This document shows positions 8,455-15,943 of a stretch of DNA of 42,913 bases, piece by piece; within the stretch, counting starts at the first letter, position 1, and every line of letters starts with the position of its first letter. This DNA comes from Planctomycetaceae bacterium. GTDB taxonomy: Bacteria; Planctomycetota; Planctomycetia; Planctomycetales; Planctomycetaceae. The translations under genes and the position numbers were made by a program. The DNA lies in the NCBI GenBank assembly GCA_002726205.1, contig PBSL01000007.1, positions 1 to 42,913 on the forward strand. The letters are read 5' to 3'. The notes below the pieces were generated by a model. The model saw only the letters and a list, made by a program, of their open reading frames with translations, did not search any database and was not told where the DNA came from.

Positions 8455-11052
8455 ATGTTCTCGCGTCTGGCCGCCGTTGTCGTTAGATTCTGGCCGGTCT
8501 GCCTGGGTGGCTGGCTGCTGGTGCTTGCGGTCAGCTGGCGAGCCGCACCCGATCTCAACGACGTTGTCACCTCCGGCGAGTTCGCTTTCCTGCCGGCGAC
8601 TTCGCCCAGTCGGGTGGGCGAGGAGTTGTTTGCCAGGGCCTGGGACGATCCGCTGGCCAGCCGGATCGTGATTGTTGTCAGCTGCAAGAGCGGCGATGAC
8701 CGGATCAACGAACTCGATGAACGATTCATCGACCGGGTACTCAAGCCGGCGATCGAACAGGTGGCCGAGCAGATGGGGGGGCTCGCGTCGACAACTGCCG
8801 GGGACGAGGTCGCCGACGAGGGGAACTCCGCCGATGACGGGGTGCCAGCGCCATCGGCTCCCGACAGTCGATCGCTGATCGCCCGGGTGCGGACGTTCAA
8901 GGACCGTTCGATCGGCAGGTTGCTGCAGAGTCGTGATGGCCGCGCGTCGCTGGTGATCGTCGAGTTGACGACCGAGTTTCTCAACCGGGAGAATTTCGAG
9001 ACGATCCGGCAGATCGAGGAGTTGATCTCGACTGACATTGAACGCGACCCGGGTCACCTGTGGTCGCCCGGGTTGGCGTTGTGGAAAGAGACCGACCTGA
9101 ACCCTCAGCTGGTCCAGCAACGACTGAAACTCTCGACCAGCGGCGAAGCGACCGTCGGCCGCGACATGTTGCGGGCCAGCGACGAGAGTGCCAGTGCAAC
9201 CGAAACGTGGACGGTGATCCTGGTTGTCGTCTTGCTGGTGTTGTTGTATCGGGCGCCGATCATCGCCCTGATCCCGCTGGTGACCGTGGTGGTCGCCGTA
9301 AAGATCTCGATGAGCCTGCTGACGCTGGGGGCGGCGTGGGGAATCGTCAACCTCTTCCGGGGCATCGAGGTTTATGTGACGGTCCTGTCTTACGGGGCGG
9401 GAGTCGATTACTGCTTCTTCCTGATCGCGCGGTACCGCGAGGAACTCGACGCGGGTGCGACACCGGCTGACGCGGTGGAACGGGCCCTGTCCCGTGTCGG
9501 TGCTGCGCTGACGGCCAGTGCCGGCACGGTGATCTGTGGGATCGGGATGATGGTCTTCGCCCGGTTCGGCAAGTTCCAGCAGGCCGGTGTGGGTATTTCG
9601 TTTGGCCTGTCCGTCGTGCTGGTCTCGTCGTTGACGTTCACGCCCGCCCTGTTGCGACTGGTGGGGGGCTGGGCTTTCTGGCCCCGCCGCTATGGCCTCG
9701 GCTCGACCGGGACAGCCGGCTGGGTAGCGACCGAGAGCCCGGTGGGACGCTGGCTGCGGAGCAACCCCGTCCAGTCGGCCTGGGACGGGTTGGCCGCCGT
9801 TCTTGTTCGGAGGCCGGCGACGATCTGGGTGACCAGCGTTGCCTTGATGTTGCCGCTGGCCGCCTGGGGGGCGGCGCATTACACGACACTCAGTTATGGC
9901 CTGCTCTCCGAGTTGCCTCGCGCCACCGCCAGCGTCAAGGGGGCGGCCGAGGTGCAGGCGTACTTTCCGGCCGGAAATGCGGGACCGGTTACCCTGTTGC
10001 TCGAGAACCAGCAACTCGACTTTTCTTCCCAGGAAGGTCGGGAGCGGATCACGTGGCTTTCGAACTTCCTGCGGGACCGCAAGCAGGCCCTGAAGATCGC
10101 CGACGTCCGCAGCCTGTCGCATCCCTACGGTCTCGACGGCGGCTCGGGGGTTTCCGGCAGCCTGATCGAACGACGGATCCGGCGACGAAGGCTTCGCCAG
10201 TATTATGTCTCGGACTCAGAAGCCGCCTCCGGTCGGGTCACCCGGATCGACATTGTCTTTGACGACGATCCATTCTCACGGGATAGCATCCGTCAATTGA
10301 CGGCACTGGAAAACGCCGTGGAGGAGCACCTTGGCAGGAAAGAATCTCCGGGATGGGTGCCGGCCGATGTGGAAAACCTGCTGGCGGTCGGTCCCACCGC
10401 CAGCATTCGCGACCTCAAGCAGGTGACCGACAACGACCAGATCCGCATCGATCTGCTGGTCCTGGCGGCCGTTTACGCCATCCTGTTGGTCCTGCTCCGC
10501 CGTCCGGCGATCTCGCTGTACTTGATCGTCGGCGTGTTCCTCAGTTATCTCGCGGCGTTAGGCGTGACGTTTATAGTCTTTGAGTTCATCGTTGCCGATC
10601 CGGGCGAGTTCGCCGGTCTCGACTGGAAGGTGCCGATGTTTCTATTCACGATCCTGATCGCCATCGGCGAGGACTACAACATTTTCCTGATGACCCGGAT
10701 CGAGGAAGAGCAGCAGGAGCACGGGCTGGTCGGCGGGGTGGTCGAGGCCTTGAAGAAGACCGGCAGTATCATCGCCGGCTGTGGCGTGATCATGGCGGGC
10801 ACGTTTTCCTCGTTGCTGGCCGGATCGCTGGTCGGCATGCACCAACTGGGGTTTGCGCTGGCCTTCGGCGTGTTGTTGGACACGCTGGTCGTGATGCCGA
10901 TCCTGGTGCCCGCCTGGCTGATCCTGCTGTATCAGGGGCGGTTGGGCCGTGTCGGTCGCTGGCTCGGAGCACCCGCGATCACCGGCATGGTCAATTCCGG
11001 AAGCGAGGCCGATCGGGATCCGGGGAGCGGGGGATTGTCGGCCGGCCGGTAG
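8455..11052 (+). CDS. MMPL/RND family transporter
   Basis: An 865-residue inner-membrane transporter of the MMPL branch of the RND superfamily, which exports lipids or hydrophobic compounds using the proton gradient. One helix lies at residues 10-28, followed by an outer domain. Helix block one (about 250-400) contains GAGVDYCFFLIARYREE; a second outer domain and helix block two (about 670-840) contain GEDYNIFLMTRIEEE. The paired Asp-Tyr (VDY, EDY) match the proton-relay pairs of MmpL3. A linker at about 115-145 is rich in Asp, Ala and Pro. The last 121 bases overlap the 3' end of the opposite-strand dioxygenase gene. The substrate is unknown; hopanoid or lipid export is one option for such proteins. 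Confidence 0.93.
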   Translation: MFSRLAAVVVRFWPVCLGGWLLVLAVSWRAAPDLNDVVTSGEFAFLPATSPSRVGEELFARAWDDPLASRIVIVVSCKSGDDRINELDERFIDRVLKPAIEQVAEQMGGLASTTAGDEVADEGNSADDGVPAPSAPDSRSLIARVRTFKDRSIGRLLQSRDGRASLVIVELTTEFLNRENFETIRQIEELISTDIERDPGHLWSPGLALWKETDLNPQLVQQRLKLSTSGEATVGRDMLRASDESASATETWTVILVVVLLVLLYRAPIIALIPLVTVVVAVKISMSLLTLGAAWGIVNLFRGIEVYVTVLSYGAGVDYCFFLIARYREELDAGATPADAVERALSRVGAALTASAGTVICGIGMMVFARFGKFQQAGVGISFGLSVVLVSSLTFTPALLRLVGGWAFWPRRYGLGSTGTAGWVATESPVGRWLRSNPVQSAWDGLAAVLVRRPATIWVTSVALMLPLAAWGAAHYTTLSYGLLSELPRATASVKGAAEVQAYFPAGNAGPVTLLLENQQLDFSSQEGRERITWLSNFLRDRKQALKIADVRSLSHPYGLDGGSGVSGSLIERRIRRRRLRQYYVSDSEAASGRVTRIDIVFDDDPFSRDSIRQLTALENAVEEHLGRKESPGWVPADVENLLAVGPTASIRDLKQVTDNDQIRIDLLVLAAVYAILLVLLRRPAISLYLIVGVFLSYLAALGVTFIVFEFIVADPGEFAGLDWKVPMFLFTILIAIGEDYNIFLMTRIEEEQQEHGLVGGVVEALKKTGSIIAGCGVIMAGTFSSLLAGSLVGMHQLGFALAFGVLLDTLVVMPILVPAWLILLYQGRLGRVGRWLGAPAITGMVNSGSEADRDPGSGGLSAGR

Positions 11053-11753
11053 GTGAGAACGACCGAGAACTTCGTGGCGTCGGTCCGGTTCGCCCCGGCG
11101 GTGTGCAGTGTGAGACAGTGGAACAACACCACGTCTCCGGCCTCGAGATCGAAACTTTGCCGCTTGGCGATCAGGGCCTGGTTCTGGGGGAGGTCTTCCC
11201 GGAAGAACCTACGTTCGTCGAACCGATCTTCGGAGAGCGTCAGGTTGTGGCTGCCGGGAATGAACTCCAACCTCCCGTTTTCGTCCCGCTCGGGTCCCAG
11301 TGCCAGCCAGACACTGACCAGTTCGGGTCGTTGAAACGACCAGTAGCGGAAATCCTGGTGCCAGCCGGTCACACTGGAGAACTTCGGCTGCTTGGTCATG
11401 ATGCAGTTGTGGTGGGCCAGTGACAGGACGAGATCGGGACCGAGCAACTCGCCCAGACAAGCCAGCAGCGGCGGGTCGGTCGCCCAGGTGGTGAAGAGGG
11501 AATCTCGATCGATGGCCTGTCGGAGCCGCCGGATCGTGGCGCCGCCTTCGGCCGCTCGGTCGGCGGGGGCGCCGGGATAGCCGAGATCGGCCTCGAATTC
11601 GACCGGGTTGAACGGCGCAGCCAGTTGGTCGTGGACCAGCGAGAGGAAGTCGCGACAAAGCGACGGGGACGCCAGGCCACGGATGACAATGAATCCGTCC
11701 CGCCGGAAAGCGTCGCCTTGCTCGCTGGTCAACCGTTGCCTGTCGGGATCCAC
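10932..11753 (-). CDS. Phytanoyl-CoA dioxygenase (PhyH) family protein
   Basis: A probable Fe(II)/2-oxoglutarate oxygenase. The metal triad is visible as HQD in TGWHQDFRYW (His132, Asp134) and the distal His217 in LTLHTAGANR, with an arginine soon after (Arg223) that would hold 2-oxoglutarate. The N terminus LTSEQGDAFRRDGFIVIRGL is typical of the family. I chose GTG 11753 because GACGAGGA lies just upstream; a TTG at 11774 is also open. The final 40 or so residues, rich in Pro, Ser and Arg, are read antisense to the end of the MMPL gene. Substrate unknown. The family in bacteria hydroxylates many small molecules and lipids, so the name should not be read as a phytanate pathway. Confidence 0.9.
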   Translation of the reverse strand: MDPDRQRLTSEQGDAFRRDGFIVIRGLASPSLCRDFLSLVHDQLAAPFNPVEFEADLGYPGAPADRAAEGGATIRRLRQAIDRDSLFTTWATDPPLLACLGELLGPDLVLSLAHHNCIMTKQPKFSSVTGWHQDFRYWSFQRPELVSVWLALGPERDENGRLEFIPGSHNLTLSEDRFDERRFFREDLPQNQALIAKRQSFDLEAGDVVLFHCLTLHTAGANRTDATKFSVVLTYRPADNPPLPGSRSASLPELTMPVIAGAPSQRPTRPNRP

Positions 11754-11783
11754 GGGTTCCTCGTCAAAAAACAACCGGCAGGA

Positions 11784-11803
11784 GCCTCGGGCGAGGCCTC
11801 GCC
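11784..11803. promoter_or_regulatory. Overlapping palindromes in the dioxygenase/adaptor intergenic region
   Basis: GCCTCG-GG-CGAGGC (11784-11797) overlaps a perfect 14-base palindrome GGCGAGGCCTCGCC (11790-11803). This gives three alternating copies of a GCCTC-type half site. They lie 20 bases upstream of a perfect TATAAT, where a -35 box would be expected and is missing. The arrangement looks like an operator or activator site; no protein can be assigned. Confidence 0.4.
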
Positions 11804-11822
11804 ACAGGGTGCAGGCAGTCCG

Positions 11823-11828
11823 TATAAT
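11823..11828 (+). promoter_or_regulatory. Candidate -10 box upstream of the RND adaptor gene
   Basis: A perfect TATAAT. No TTGACA-like box lies 16-18 bases upstream; that position is held by the palindromes at 11784-11803. If used, transcription would start near 11835 and give a leader of about 125 bases before the ATG at 11962. Confidence 0.4.
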
Positions 11829-11843
11829 GGCCCTGCGGTGATG

Positions 11844-11862
11844 CCGGTGAAGGGGTCACCGG
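11844..11862 (+). repeat. Inverted repeat (hairpin) in the presumed adaptor leader
   Basis: CCGGTGA (11844-11850) and TCACCGG (11856-11862) form a perfect 7-bp stem around a 5-base loop. It begins about 10 bases after the expected transcription start from the TATAAT at 11823. It could be a leader hairpin or a second DNA-binding site. No run of T follows, so it is not a standard terminator. Confidence 0.4.
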
Positions 11863-11961
11863 TCTTGGTGAGAACCAGTGGCTCTCATCCTATCACGTCG
11901 GGCGGTTCGGCTGCATCGTAGCAATCCAAAGGAGCCGGTCGCTGTCGGAATCGGGTAACCC

Positions 11962-13419
11962 ATGACCGAAACCATGTCCTCGCATCCGCGGCGTCGCCGG
12001 GTCGTCTCGGTCATGGCCTGCGCCGGTCTGTTGATCACCGGGGCGGTCGGTTTCAGCATGCTCGCCTCACTGCGTGCGAAGCCGCCCAGCCGTGCCGAGC
12101 AGAAGCGGATCTACCAGGTGGATGTCTTCCGCGTCGAGCGACAGCCGCTGCGGGAGATCATGACGGCATTTGGTACGGCACGCAGCGACCGGCAGGTGGT
12201 TGTGGCGGCACAGGTGGCCGGTGAGATCGTCGAGGTGCACCCTCAGCTGCGAGTGGGGCTGAGATTGCCTCCCCGGCAATCCGAGGCCGATCCGATCGAT
12301 CTGGTCGTGATCGATGAGGAAGCCTATGCCCAGAAGGTGATTCAGGCCGAGCGGCGTCTCGAAGAGGATGACGCGGAACTGGCTCGCCTGGCCCAGGACA
12401 AGGTCAACAAGCAACGTCAGCTCGAGAAGGCCCGTGGGGACCACGCCGAGTACAGCAAGGAATTCGAACGGATCCGCGAGTTGAAGGCCAAGGGCGTTGC
12501 AACACAGAGTGATTTCACCAAGGTCACGCTGGAGTTGAGACGTTACGAGGACCAGGTGATCGTTCTGGAAAACGCGAGCAAGCTGCTTCCGTTGGAGCAG
12601 GAACGCGTGCTGAAGCGACAGGAGTCGCACCAGTCGGACCTGGCCCTGGCCCGCCTGGACCTGAAGCACGCCCGGGTTCGTGCCCCCTTCGGCGGGGTTC
12701 TTGGGGAAGTACACGTCGAGAAGGGGCAGTACGTGCGGCCCGGCGAGCCGCTGGTCCGCCTGGTCGATGACAGTGTCGTCGAGGTCCCCGTGTCACTGAC
12801 CGCCAGCGACTACATGCGAGTCCGGGCGATGATCGCTGCCGGTCGGCGACTGCAGGTCGCCTTGGCCGTCAACGAGTCGGATGCTCCGTCGTGGAACGGC
12901 CGGATGACACGGGTGGCGCCGGAGGTGGATGAACTGACCCGCACGGCGCGAGCATTCGTCGTCGTGGAAAACCGCGACCAGAAGACGCCGCTGGTCCCGG
13001 GAACCTTCGTCCATGTGCGGATTGTCGGACCCGAGTTGTCCCGGCCACTGGTGATTCCACGGGATGCCATCAATGTCGATGAAAACGAGAAGACGTTTGT
13101 CTGGGCGGTGACCACGGCGGCACCCGGGCAGCCGTCGCAGGCTGCCGCTGGCACGGCCACGACCGCCAGGCAGATCCAGCGACGCTATTTTCGCATCGAG
13201 CGGACCTTCCAGACACTGGCCCTCGTCGATGGGAACGCATTGCAGGACGGTGACCTGATCGTGTTGACCAACCTGGACGCCCTTGGCCTCGAGTCGCTGG
13301 TACGTTTGTCCGGACCGGAGTCCTATCGCACGCTCGACCAGGAACTCGACGATCAGCGGATGCAAGTGCTCCGCCGCGTCCCGACGGCCTCGGGGGCGGC
13401 CCAAGAGGGTGTTGACTAG
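11962..13419 (+). CDS. RND efflux periplasmic adaptor (membrane fusion protein)
   Basis: A 485-residue adaptor that would bridge an inner-membrane pump to the outer membrane. It has a membrane anchor at about residues 14-36 without a lipobox. The lipoyl-like half QVAGEIVEVHPQLRVG is followed by a long coiled-coil hairpin (about 110-235) and the matching half APFGGVLGEVHVEKGQYVRPGEPL. A beta-barrel and a membrane-proximal domain with PGTFVHVRIVG and PRDAI follow. The C terminus carries an extra 40-residue tail. ATG 11962 is the first start after an in-frame TAA at 11956. A strong AAAGGAG lies too far upstream (11928-11934) to serve this ATG. No RND pump follows it; the nearest is the MMPL gene about 0.9 kb upstream. 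Confidence 0.9.
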   Translation: MTETMSSHPRRRRVVSVMACAGLLITGAVGFSMLASLRAKPPSRAEQKRIYQVDVFRVERQPLREIMTAFGTARSDRQVVVAAQVAGEIVEVHPQLRVGLRLPPRQSEADPIDLVVIDEEAYAQKVIQAERRLEEDDAELARLAQDKVNKQRQLEKARGDHAEYSKEFERIRELKAKGVATQSDFTKVTLELRRYEDQVIVLENASKLLPLEQERVLKRQESHQSDLALARLDLKHARVRAPFGGVLGEVHVEKGQYVRPGEPLVRLVDDSVVEVPVSLTASDYMRVRAMIAAGRRLQVALAVNESDAPSWNGRMTRVAPEVDELTRTARAFVVVENRDQKTPLVPGTFVHVRIVGPELSRPLVIPRDAINVDENEKTFVWAVTTAAPGQPSQAAAGTATTARQIQRRYFRIERTFQTLALVDGNALQDGDLIVLTNLDALGLESLVRLSGPESYRTLDQELDDQRMQVLRRVPTASGAAQEGVD

Positions 13420-13433
13420 CGTGCCCGCGGTGC

Positions 13434-13462
13434 TTGCAGTCGCTCGGGCAGAGTCGCACAAT
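13434..13462 (+). promoter_or_regulatory. Weak candidate promoter for the secreted metallohydrolase-like gene
   Basis: TTGCAG (13434-13439) and CACAAT (13457-13462) are 17 bases apart. They match the -35 and -10 consensus at three and four of six bases. The site lies 41 bases before the ATG at 13504. A TTGACT at 13412 overlaps the preceding stop but has no -10 partner. Confidence 0.25.
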
Positions 13463-13503
13463 AAGTTGTGACGGCTTGCGGTGTTTTTCCGAGGGGTGTT
13501 TCG

Positions 13504-15897
13504 ATGAGATCCTGTTCACGCTGTATGGGTCTGGTAGTGCTGGCGGTTCTGACCGGAGTCCCGCTGCCGGTCAACGCGGCCGGCCTGCCGGTGGTCGAGT
13601 CGGTCGAGCATCAACCGCTGGTAGCGGCGACCCGGCGGCTGGTCGATGCCCTCGAGTACGCGGGAGCCCCCCTGTCGAAAACTGACAACGCGGCGTTGAA
13701 GGCGGCATTGGCAAACCCAAAACAGGCCGAGTCGATCCGGACAATCCAGGCGATTCTCGACCGGCATTGTCTGGTCGGCGTTCACATCAATCCCGAGAGC
13801 CGGGTGAAGGTGGCCGAGGGACCGGTGCGAAAACAGCTGGTACAGCAGGGCTGGCGGACATTTCTCGTCAAAGTCCACAACGAGGCCGGCGTGACCGCGC
13901 CACTGGTCGCCAACAGTCCCCAGGCGCTGCCGGTCTACATGCGGGGTCGTGGTTCACGGCAACGGCCACAGGCCAAGGCCAAGCTGGTGGCACCGGCCGA
14001 TGTCGGGCAACGCTTCCTGGACCTGGCAATGTTCAGCCGCCAGCCACTCAAACCCACGCTCTCGGGACTGGAACTCGAGTACCGCATTCTGCACCTCTAC
14101 AGTCGGGATGTTGGACGACGCGAAGCCAAGCTGACCTTCCACGTTGGCCAGGGAACGCAGGATCTGGGGTTTCGCAGCGAAGTGCCGGTGCTGTTTGAAT
14201 GTGTACCGGCTGTCGAGATCTCACTGGACGTCCAGGACTTCGACGGTCGCCCCACGATGGCCGCCTTCGTCATCCGCGACGGGCAGGGACGCGTGTACCC
14301 CAACCCGGCACGGCGGCTTGCTCCCGACTTCTTCTTCCATAACCAGGTGTACCGTGCCGGTGGCGAGAGCATTCATCTGCCACCGGGGGTTTACAGTGTC
14401 GAGATTTCCCGGGGGCCGGAGTACCGCGTCGACATGCACCGGCTCGTTGTTCCCGCCGGTGTCGTCAGCCACAAGGCCGCGTTTCGGCTGAGCCGCTGGA
14501 TTCACCCGGCAGCCCGGCGGTGGTACTCGGGTGACCACCACGTCCACGCGGCCGGCTGCTCGCACTACGACAGCCCGACCGAGGGCGTGACGCCGGCGGA
14601 CATGATGCGACACATTCTCGGCGAGGACCTCAATGTGGGCTGTGTCCTCTCGTGGGGGCCGTGCTGGTACACGCAGAAACAGTATTTCGAGGGCCGCACG
14701 TCGGCGCTGTCGAAACCGCGTTATCTGATGAGGTATGACGTTGAGGTCAGCGGGTTTCCCAGCTCGCACGCCGGTCACCTGTGCCTGCTGCGATTGTCCG
14801 AGGATGATTACCCCGGGACGAAACTGATCGAGGAGTGGCCAAGCTGGACACTGCCGGTACTGGACTGGGGCAAGCAGCAGGGCGGCGTTGTCGGCTACAG
14901 CCACAGCGGTTGGGGGCTGGCATTGCCCGACTACTCGGCCGACGGGAAACGCGAGTTCATCAACCGTGGCAAGGTTCCCGCTGGCTGGACGGGCCGTGCC
15001 GCCGACACGTTGCCCGATTACGCCATGCCCCGGTTCGACGGCATCGGCGCCAACGAGTACATCGTGACGGTTGCCCACGACGTCTGTGATTTCATCTCCA
15101 CCGTCGACACGCCGGCCGTCTGGGAACTCAACATCTGGTACCACACGCTCAACTGTGGTTACCGGACCCGGATCAGCGGTGAGACCGATTTTCCCTGTAT
15201 CTACGGCGACAAGGTTGGACTGGGACGGATCTACGTCAAGCTCGACAAGGACCAGCCCCTGGACTTCGACAACTGGATCAACGGTGTTCGCGATGGTCGC
15301 AGCTACTGTGGCGATGGTCGTTCACACGTGATGGATTTTCGCGTCGAGGGTGTCTCGGTCGGAGAACCCGGTTCCGGCGGGGTGATCAGCCAGCTCGACC
15401 TCGACAGGCCCGACGAGGTAACCATCAAGTTCGACGTGGCGGCCTGGCTCGAGCCGAAGCCGACCGAGGCGACCCAGGCAATCCGCGGTCGCCGCCTCGA
15501 CCAGAAACCCTACTGGCACATCGAGCGGGGGCGAATCGGGGAGACCCGAAGGGTTCCGGTCGAACTCGTCGTCAACGGCTACCCGGTGGCTCGCAAGAAG
15601 GTCAAGGCCGACGGGAAGACCCGGTCGATGAAATTCGATGTCGACATCAAACATTCCAGCTGGATTGCCGTGCGAATCTTCCCCTCGGTGCACACCAACC
15701 CGGTGTTTGTTCGCGTCGACAAGAAGCCGATTCGAGCCAGTCGTCGCAGTGCGACCTGGTGTCGTCAGGCGGTCGATGTCTGCTGGAACCAGAAGAAGGG
15801 TCGCATTCGTGATGATGATCAGGCAGCCGCCAAGGCGGCCTATGACAAGGCTCGTGCCATCTACGAGGCGATCATCGATCAGAGTGTGGCTGACTGA
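13504..15897 (+). CDS. Secreted CehA/McbA-like (PHP-type) metallohydrolase family protein
   Basis: A 797-residue exported protein. The signal peptide covers about residues 1-25 (MRSCSRCMGLVVLAVLTG, cleavage after VNAA). The frame reaches a GTG at 13468, but ATG 13504 gives the clean signal peptide and has GAGGGG upstream. The first 330 residues look like beta domains. A PHP-like region starts near 341 with GDHHVHAAGCSHYDS, whose histidines and Asp are likely metal ligands. This region resembles the CehA/McbA group named after carbaryl hydrolase, though that activity should not be assumed. The C terminus (FPSVHTNPVFV, IRASRRSATWC, then a helical end) resembles large secreted planctomycete proteins. 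Substrate unknown. Confidence 0.8.
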   Translation: MRSCSRCMGLVVLAVLTGVPLPVNAAGLPVVESVEHQPLVAATRRLVDALEYAGAPLSKTDNAALKAALANPKQAESIRTIQAILDRHCLVGVHINPESRVKVAEGPVRKQLVQQGWRTFLVKVHNEAGVTAPLVANSPQALPVYMRGRGSRQRPQAKAKLVAPADVGQRFLDLAMFSRQPLKPTLSGLELEYRILHLYSRDVGRREAKLTFHVGQGTQDLGFRSEVPVLFECVPAVEISLDVQDFDGRPTMAAFVIRDGQGRVYPNPARRLAPDFFFHNQVYRAGGESIHLPPGVYSVEISRGPEYRVDMHRLVVPAGVVSHKAAFRLSRWIHPAARRWYSGDHHVHAAGCSHYDSPTEGVTPADMMRHILGEDLNVGCVLSWGPCWYTQKQYFEGRTSALSKPRYLMRYDVEVSGFPSSHAGHLCLLRLSEDDYPGTKLIEEWPSWTLPVLDWGKQQGGVVGYSHSGWGLALPDYSADGKREFINRGKVPAGWTGRAADTLPDYAMPRFDGIGANEYIVTVAHDVCDFISTVDTPAVWELNIWYHTLNCGYRTRISGETDFPCIYGDKVGLGRIYVKLDKDQPLDFDNWINGVRDGRSYCGDGRSHVMDFRVEGVSVGEPGSGGVISQLDLDRPDEVTIKFDVAAWLEPKPTEATQAIRGRRLDQKPYWHIERGRIGETRRVPVELVVNGYPVARKKVKADGKTRSMKFDVDIKHSSWIAVRIFPSVHTNPVFVRVDKKPIRASRRSATWCRQAVDVCWNQKKGRIRDDDQAAAKAAYDKARAIYEAIIDQSVAD

Positions 15898-15943
15898 GTT
15901 GATTCAGGTAATGGTCTAGAAACTGGTTCGCTGAGTTGTCGCG

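Noticed and set aside
8407-10122. A 571-codon open frame on the minus strand
   Set aside because: It is antisense to the MMPL gene, with Arg/Gln/His-rich low-complexity sequence and no motif.
15899-15922. TTGATT and TAGAAA before the shikimate-like fusion
   Set aside because: The spacer is 12 bases, too short for a sigma70 promoter.
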